Source of the DNA: Microbacterium sp. MYb62
GTDB lineage: Bacteria; Actinomycetota; Actinomycetes; Actinomycetales; Microbacteriaceae
Direction of reading: 5' to 3'
Assembly (NCBI RefSeq): GCF_002979475.1
Contig: NZ_PCOY01000013.1
Span: 1 to 64,000 of the forward strand
Length of the DNA stretch: 64,000 nucleotides
Both the position numbers and the translations under genes were made by a program. Below the pieces are notes generated by a model. The model was not told the DNA's origin. It searched no databases and saw only the letters and a list, made by a program, of their open reading frames with translations. Of this stretch, positions 59,882-64,000 are shown piece by piece; position 1 is the stretch's first letter; each line of letters begins with the position of its first letter.

Positions 59882-61149
59882 TGAGCCTGCGCGACCAGCA
59901 CGGCCCCTTCTTCGGCGAGTTCGGCGGGCGCTACATGCCCGAGTCGCTGATCGCCGCGATCGACGAGCTGACCGTCGCGTACGAGGCGGCGATCGTCGAT
60001 CCGGAGTTCCGCGCCGAGCTCGCGCACCTGCTCAGCTCGTACGCCGGACGCCCTTCCGCCATCACGGAGGTGCCGCGGTTCGCCGAGCACGCCGGTGGTG
60101 CGCGCATCTTCCTCAAGCGCGAAGACCTGAACCACACCGGGTCGCACAAGATCAACAACGTGCTCGGTCAGGCGCTGCTCACCAAGCGTCTCGGCAAGAC
60201 CCGCGTGATCGCCGAGACCGGCGCCGGTCAGCACGGTGTCGCCACGGCCACGGCCGCTGCGCTGTTCGGCCTGGACTGCACGATCTACATGGGGGAGGTC
60301 GACACCGAGCGGCAGGCGCTCAACGTGGCGCGCATGCGTCTGCTGGGCGCCGAGGTCATCGCCGTCACCTCCGGGTCGCGCACGCTGAAGGACGCGATCA
60401 ACGATGCCTACCGGGACTGGGTGGCCTCCGTCGAGACCACCAATTACATCTTCGGCACGGCAGCAGGACCTCACCCGTTCCCTGCGATGGTCCGCGACTT
60501 CCAGAAGATCATCGGAGAAGAGGCCCGCGCGCAGCTGCTCGACGAGGTCGGGCGTCTGCCGGATGCCGTCGTCGCCTGCGTGGGCGGAGGATCCAACGCC
60601 ATCGGGATGTTCGACGCGTTCCTCGACGACGAGCACGTGAAGCTCTATGGTGTGGAAGCGGCGGGCGACGGCGTCGACACCGAGAAGCACGCGGCCTCGA
60701 TCGAGCGCGGGCGTCCCGGTGTGCTGCACGGCGCCAAGACGTACGTTCTTCAGGACGAGGACGGACAGACGGTCGAGTCGCACTCGATCTCGGCCGGTCT
60801 CGACTACCCGGGCGTAGGGCCGGAGCACTCCTGGCTCGCCGACATCGGACGCGCCGAGTACATCCCGGCGACCGACGACGAGGCGATGCAGGCGCTGCGG
60901 CTGCTCAGCCGCACCGAGGGGATCATCCCGGCCATCGAGTCCGCCCATGCCCTCGCCGGCGCCCTCCGGATCGGACGGGATCTCGGTCCCGACGGTCTGA
61001 TCGCCATCTGCCTCTCCGGCCGCGGCGACAAGGACATGGACACCGCGGCCCGCTATTTCGAGCTTTACGATGAAGCCGCTCTCGCGCATGACGCCTCGGA
61101 GGAGAGCGTCCACGAAGACACGGCGTCGAAGGGGGAACCGCAGCTATGA
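59881..61149 (+). CDS. trpB: Tryptophan synthase beta chain
   Basis: 422 residues if it starts at the second of two ATGs (59878, 59881); ggagg at 59872-59876 is better spaced for the second. PLP Lys in [33 protein letters not shown], the phosphate loop [12 protein letters not shown], and [10 protein letters not shown]. The C-terminal ~25 residues after the core are acidic and variable. ATGA overlap with trpA. Confidence 0.97.
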   Translation: MSLRDQHGPFFGEFGGRYMPESLIAAIDELTVAYEAAIVDPEFRAELAHLLSSYAGRPSAITEVPRFAEHAGGARIFLKREDLNHTGSHKINNVLGQALLTKRLGKTRVIAETGAGQHGVATATAAALFGLDCTIYMGEVDTERQALNVARMRLLGAEVIAVTSGSRTLKDAINDAYRDWVASVETTNYIFGTAAGPHPFPAMVRDFQKIIGEEARAQLLDEVGRLPDAVVACVGGGSNAIGMFDAFLDDEHVKLYGVEAAGDGVDTEKHAASIERGRPGVLHGAKTYVLQDEDGQTVESHSISAGLDYPGVGPEHSWLADIGRAEYIPATDDEAMQALRLLSRTEGIIPAIESAHALAGALRIGRDLGPDGLIAICLSGRGDKDMDTAARYFELYDEAALAHDASEESVHEDTASKGEPQL

Positions 61150-61949
61150 GCCGTGTCGAACAGGCGATCGAGCGCGCCCAGTCAGCCGGGCGCAGCGCCT
61201 TCATCGGCTATCTGCCCGTCGGTTTCCCCGACCTCGAGACGAGCATCCAGGCGGCCATCGCCCTGGCCGAGAACGGCGTCGACATCATCGAGCTGGGGCC
61301 GCCGTACAGCGACCCGGTGATGGATGGCGCGATCATCCAGGAAGCGACCACCAAGGCGCTGGCCGCGGGCTTCCGGATGGCCGATCTCTTCACGGCGATC
61401 CGAGCGATCACGGCCGCGACCGATGTGCCCGTGCTCGTGATGACCTACTGGAACCCGGTCCTGCAGTACGGCGTCGACCGCTACGCCGACGACCTTCTCG
61501 CTGCCGGCGGCGCGGGGCTCATCACGCCGGACATCACCCCCGACGCGGCAGAGGAGTGGATCGCCGCCAGCGAGCGGACCGGACTCGACCGCGTCTTCCT
61601 CGCAGCTCCCACCTCCTCCGACGAGCGTCTCGATCTGGTCGTGAAGTCCTCCACCGGATTCGTCTACACCGTCTCGACCATGGGCATCACGGGGGAGCGC
61701 GCGGAACTCGATCGCGCCGCCCGCACCCTGGTCGGCCGGCTGCGCGAGCACGGCGCCCGCCGCGCCTGCGTGGGCATCGGCATCTCCACCGCCGCGCAGA
61801 TCGCCGGCGTCTCCGAGTATGCCGACGGCGCGATCGTCGGAACCGCGCTGGTCCGCGCCCTTCGCGACGGCGGCGTACCCGCCCTCGCCGAAGTCACCCG
61901 AAACCTGGCCTCCGGCACCGCGTCGGCACGCCCCGATACCGAGAACTAG
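61146..61949 (+). CDS. trpA: Tryptophan synthase alpha chain
   Basis: 267 residues. [13 protein letters not shown], catalytic Glu in [15 protein letters not shown] with the Asp loop, [26 protein letters not shown] and [10 protein letters not shown]. Cleaves indole glycerol phosphate and channels indole to TrpB. The TAG stop (61947-61949) begins the lgt -10. Confidence 0.97.
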   Translation: MSRVEQAIERAQSAGRSAFIGYLPVGFPDLETSIQAAIALAENGVDIIELGPPYSDPVMDGAIIQEATTKALAAGFRMADLFTAIRAITAATDVPVLVMTYWNPVLQYGVDRYADDLLAAGGAGLITPDITPDAAEEWIAASERTGLDRVFLAAPTSSDERLDLVVKSSTGFVYTVSTMGITGERAELDRAARTLVGRLREHGARRACVGIGISTAAQIAGVSEYADGAIVGTALVRALRDGGVPALAEVTRNLASGTASARPDTEN

Positions 61950-61959
61950 AATCGCACTC
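61947..61959 (+). promoter_or_regulatory. Leaderless-type promoter of lgt, sharing the trpA stop codon
   Basis: TAGAAT at 61947-61952 includes the trpA stop; the ATG at 61960 follows after 7 nt (cgcactc), with no ribosome site. Confidence 0.5.
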
Positions 61960-63006
61960 ATGTCACTCGCGCTCCCCAGCACCTTCACGAATGTGCTCGC
62001 CAGCATTCCGAGCCCCCCGGTCTCCTACTACGACTTCGGGGTCGTCCGGATCCACTTCTACGCGCTGTGCATCATCGCGGGCATCGTCGCAGCGACACTG
62101 CTGACGAACCGCCGCCTCACGAAGCGCGGGGCGGAGCCGTGGGTCGTGATCGACATCTCGATCCTCGCCGTCCCGTTGGCGATCATCGGAGCGCGCATCT
62201 TCCACGTGCTCACGCACCCGAACGACTACTTCGGTGAGGGCCTGAACACCTGGAACCCGTTCCTGCCCGGCTCGGTCTGGGCGGTCTGGGAGGGCGGCAT
62301 CGCGATCTTCGGTGCGCTCATCGGCGGTGCCGTCGGCGCGTATCTCGGATGCCGCTGGACCGGCATCCGCTTCTGGACCTTCGCGGATGCGCTCGCACCG
62401 GGACTGCTCCTCGCGCAGGCGATGGGACGCTTCGGCAACTGGTTCAACCACGAGCTCTTCGGTCTGCCGACCGACCTCCCGTGGGGCCTCGAGATCCCGA
62501 CGACCTACCCGTGGAACGGTCAGCCCAACAGCGCGTTCCCCCCGGGACTCCCCGAGGGCACGCTGTTCCACCCGACCTTCCTCTACGAGGTGCTCTGGAA
62601 CGGTCTCGGCGTCATCGTCCTCCTCTGGCTCGGCCGCAAGCTCTTCTTCCAGTGGGGCCGCCTGTTCGCGATCTACCTGATCTGGTACAGCGCGGGACGC
62701 GTCGTCTGGGAGTCGATCCGCATCGACCCGAGCGAGATCATCCTGGGGCTGCGCAGCAACGTCCTCGCGGCGATCATCGGCATCCTCGTGGGACTGGCGA
62801 TCCTCATCGTGCAGACACGGCGCCACCCCGGTCTCGAGCCGTCGCCTTACCAGCCCGGTCGCGAACGGGCGGATGCGGACGCTGATGTACAATCGCAGAA
62901 CAATCCCTCTGACTTCGTGGATGTGAGCGAGCCTCCGACCGACGAAGTCACCGCAGGAGCCACGGCCACAAGCACCGCTCCCACGAGCGAGGACGGCTCC
63001 CGATAA
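61960..63006 (+). CDS. lgt: Prolipoprotein diacylglyceryl transferase
   Basis: 348 residues, seven membrane helices. The Lgt signature AQAMGRFGNWFNHELFGLP is intact, with VWEGGIAIFGALIGG and HPTFLYEVLWNGLGV. Adds diacylglycerol to the lipobox Cys of prolipoproteins. The last ~65 residues are a hydrophilic acidic/Thr-rich tail, variable in the family, whose DNA also holds a TACAAT that may serve gltB. Confidence 0.96.
   Translation: MSLALPSTFTNVLASIPSPPVSYYDFGVVRIHFYALCIIAGIVAATLLTNRRLTKRGAEPWVVIDISILAVPLAIIGARIFHVLTHPNDYFGEGLNTWNPFLPGSVWAVWEGGIAIFGALIGGAVGAYLGCRWTGIRFWTFADALAPGLLLAQAMGRFGNWFNHELFGLPTDLPWGLEIPTTYPWNGQPNSAFPPGLPEGTLFHPTFLYEVLWNGLGVIVLLWLGRKLFFQWGRLFAIYLIWYSAGRVVWESIRIDPSEIILGLRSNVLAAIIGILVGLAILIVQTRRHPGLEPSPYQPGRERADADADVQSQNNPSDFVDVSEPPTDEVTAGATATSTAPTSEDGSR
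62888..62893 (+). promoter_or_regulatory. Possible -10 element for gltB within lgt
   Basis: TACAAT at 62888-62893 inside the sequence coding for the variable Lgt tail; it would give a leader of roughly 195 nt before gltB. No -35 is evident. Confidence 0.3.
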
Positions 63007-63095
63007 CGCCATCTCGTGGCGGGAGAACCATTGCACTGAACGAGCGGGCCGACGTCGTCCCCGGGTTTCATCTGAAGATCTGAGGACGGTAACTG

Positions 63096-64000
63096 GTGTA
63101 CTTCCAGCCACCCTACGGCGCCTCCGGCGCCTACCCCCCGAAGCAGGGCATGTACAACCCGGCGTTCGAGAAGGACGCCTGCGGCCTCGCCATGGTCGCG
63201 ACCCTGCGCGGCGAAGCCGGGCACGACATCATCGCGTTGGCCCTCGAGGCCCTGCGCAACCTGGAGCACCGCGGAGCCATCGGCTCGGACGCGGGCACCG
63301 GGGACGGCGCCGGCATCCTGACGCAGATGCCCGATGCATTCCTCCGCGCCGTCGTCGGCTTCGAACTGCCGCCCGTGGGGGAGTACGCGGCAGGGCTCGC
63401 ATTCCTGCCCCGCGATTCCAGCGAGCGCCGCCAGCAGAAAGCCGGGATCGAGAAGATCGCCCGCTCCGAGGGACTCCGGGTCCTCGGCTGGCGCGAGGTC
63501 CCCACCGCGAACGAGAACCTCGGCAAGCTCGCCGATGAGGCGCGTCCCGCCTTCGAGCAGCTGTTCGTCAGCGCCGGCGGAGCGACGCACACCGAAGCTC
63601 CGCTCACGGGCATCGCACTCGACCGGATCGCCTACCGGCTGCGCAAGCGCGCCGGCCACGAGCTCGGCGCTTACTTCGTCTCCCTCTCGGCCCGTACGCT
63701 CGGGTACAAGGGCATGGTCACCACGCTGCAGTTGGAGCCGTTCTACCCGGACCTGCAGGATGAGCGCTTCGCCTCCGAGCTGGCGGTGGTGCACTCCCGC
63801 TACTCGACGAACACCTTCCCCTCGTGGCCGCTCGCACAGCCCCTGCGCATGCTCGCGCACAACGGCGAGATCAACACGGTCGGCGGCAACCGCAACTGGA
63901 TGCGCGCCCGCCAGTCTCAGCTCGAGTCCGAGCTCCTCGGCGACATCGCGCCGCTGCTCCCGATCTGCACAGACGGCGCGAGCGACTCGGCGTCGTTCGA
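63096..64000 (+). CDS. gltB: Glutamate synthase large subunit, N-terminal part
   Basis: Continues past the right edge; about 301 codons seen from the GTG at 63096, with tgaggacgg upstream. Class II glutaminase domain: a 28-residue leader is expected to be removed to expose Cys29 in EKDACGLAMVATLRG; NLEHRGAIGSDAGTGDGAG, HSRYSTNTFPSWPLAQP and AHNGEINTVGGNRNWM follow, as in ferredoxin/NADPH GOGATs of ~1500 residues. Makes glutamate from glutamine and 2-oxoglutarate. The 89-bp gap after lgt shows no strong hairpin. Confidence 0.95.
   Translation, partial: MYFQPPYGASGAYPPKQGMYNPAFEKDACGLAMVATLRGEAGHDIIALALEALRNLEHRGAIGSDAGTGDGAGILTQMPDAFLRAVVGFELPPVGEYAAGLAFLPRDSSERRQQKAGIEKIARSEGLRVLGWREVPTANENLGKLADEARPAFEQLFVSAGGATHTEAPLTGIALDRIAYRLRKRAGHELGAYFVSLSARTLGYKGMVTTLQLEPFYPDLQDERFASELAVVHSRYSTNTFPSWPLAQPLRMLAHNGEINTVGGNRNWMRARQSQLESELLGDIAPLLPICTDGASDSASF

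Overview
This window is a chromosomal segment of a high-GC actinobacterium, most likely a Microbacterium or another close member of the Microbacteriaceae. The evidence is the very high GC, GTG/TGA-rich codon ends, a gene order that follows the conserved actinobacterial backbone also found in Mycobacterium (pdxST-yebC-ruvCAB-yajC-secDF-rel; rarA-alaS-ruvX-mltG-aroECKBQ-efp-nusB; pyrRBC-carAB-pyrF-gmk-rpoZ-metK-priA-fmt-rsmB-rpe; hisEGFI-trpCBA-lgt-gltB), and a NamH-type UDP-MurNAc hydroxylase, the enzyme behind glycolylated murein typical of this group. I see no rRNA, tRNA, insertion sequence, prophage or CRISPR array.

Layout. 1-1906: vitamin B6 module (MocR/PdxR regulator diverging from pdxS-pdxT). 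1949-8479: accessory block inserted between pdxT and yebC (ABC exporter, a diverging two-component system, a phosphotransferase, a PLP decarboxylase). 8606-17235: yebC, ruvCAB, yajC-secDF, rel. 17222-21874: mixed accessory genes (AbiEi-like orphan, DUF349 protein, a NirB-like flavoprotein next to a HemD/winged-helix fusion, a small membrane protein). 21978-34329: rarA, rpsD, alaS, ruvX, mltG, the compact shikimate operon, efp, nusB. 34377-39672: SNF2-type helicase, namH and a VapBC toxin-antitoxin pair. 39742-55967: the pyrimidine operon under a PyrR-binding RNA loop, then gmk, rpoZ, metK, priA, fmt, rsmB, rpe. 55964-64000: histidine genes running straight into tryptophan genes, then lgt and the start of gltB.

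How the genes work together. Most are housekeeping genes in tight operons joined by ATGA/GTGA/TAATG overlaps. The shikimate, histidine, tryptophan, pyrimidine and glutamate-synthase genes supply aromatic amino acids, nucleotides and nitrogen. The ruv, rarA, ruvX and priA genes handle replication forks and recombination. yajC-secDF, mltG, namH and lgt serve the envelope.

Notable points. (1) Gmk carries an N-terminal domain matching the actinobacterial integration host factor mIHF, which is a separate upstream gene in mycobacteria; here it is one reading frame. (2) Many genes carry a -10 element (TANNNT or near it) 6 nt before the start codon, the spacing of leaderless transcripts; in four places the stop codon of the preceding gene is itself part of the next gene's -10 hexamer. 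(3) pyrR has a textbook PyrR-binding loop just before its ribosome site. (4) vapBC has an 8-bp perfect inverted repeat over its promoter. (5) trpE is absent from its usual place between hisI and the Trp-associated membrane protein, and coaBC is absent between rpoZ and metK, where two hairpins and a possible 13-codon leader peptide are found instead.
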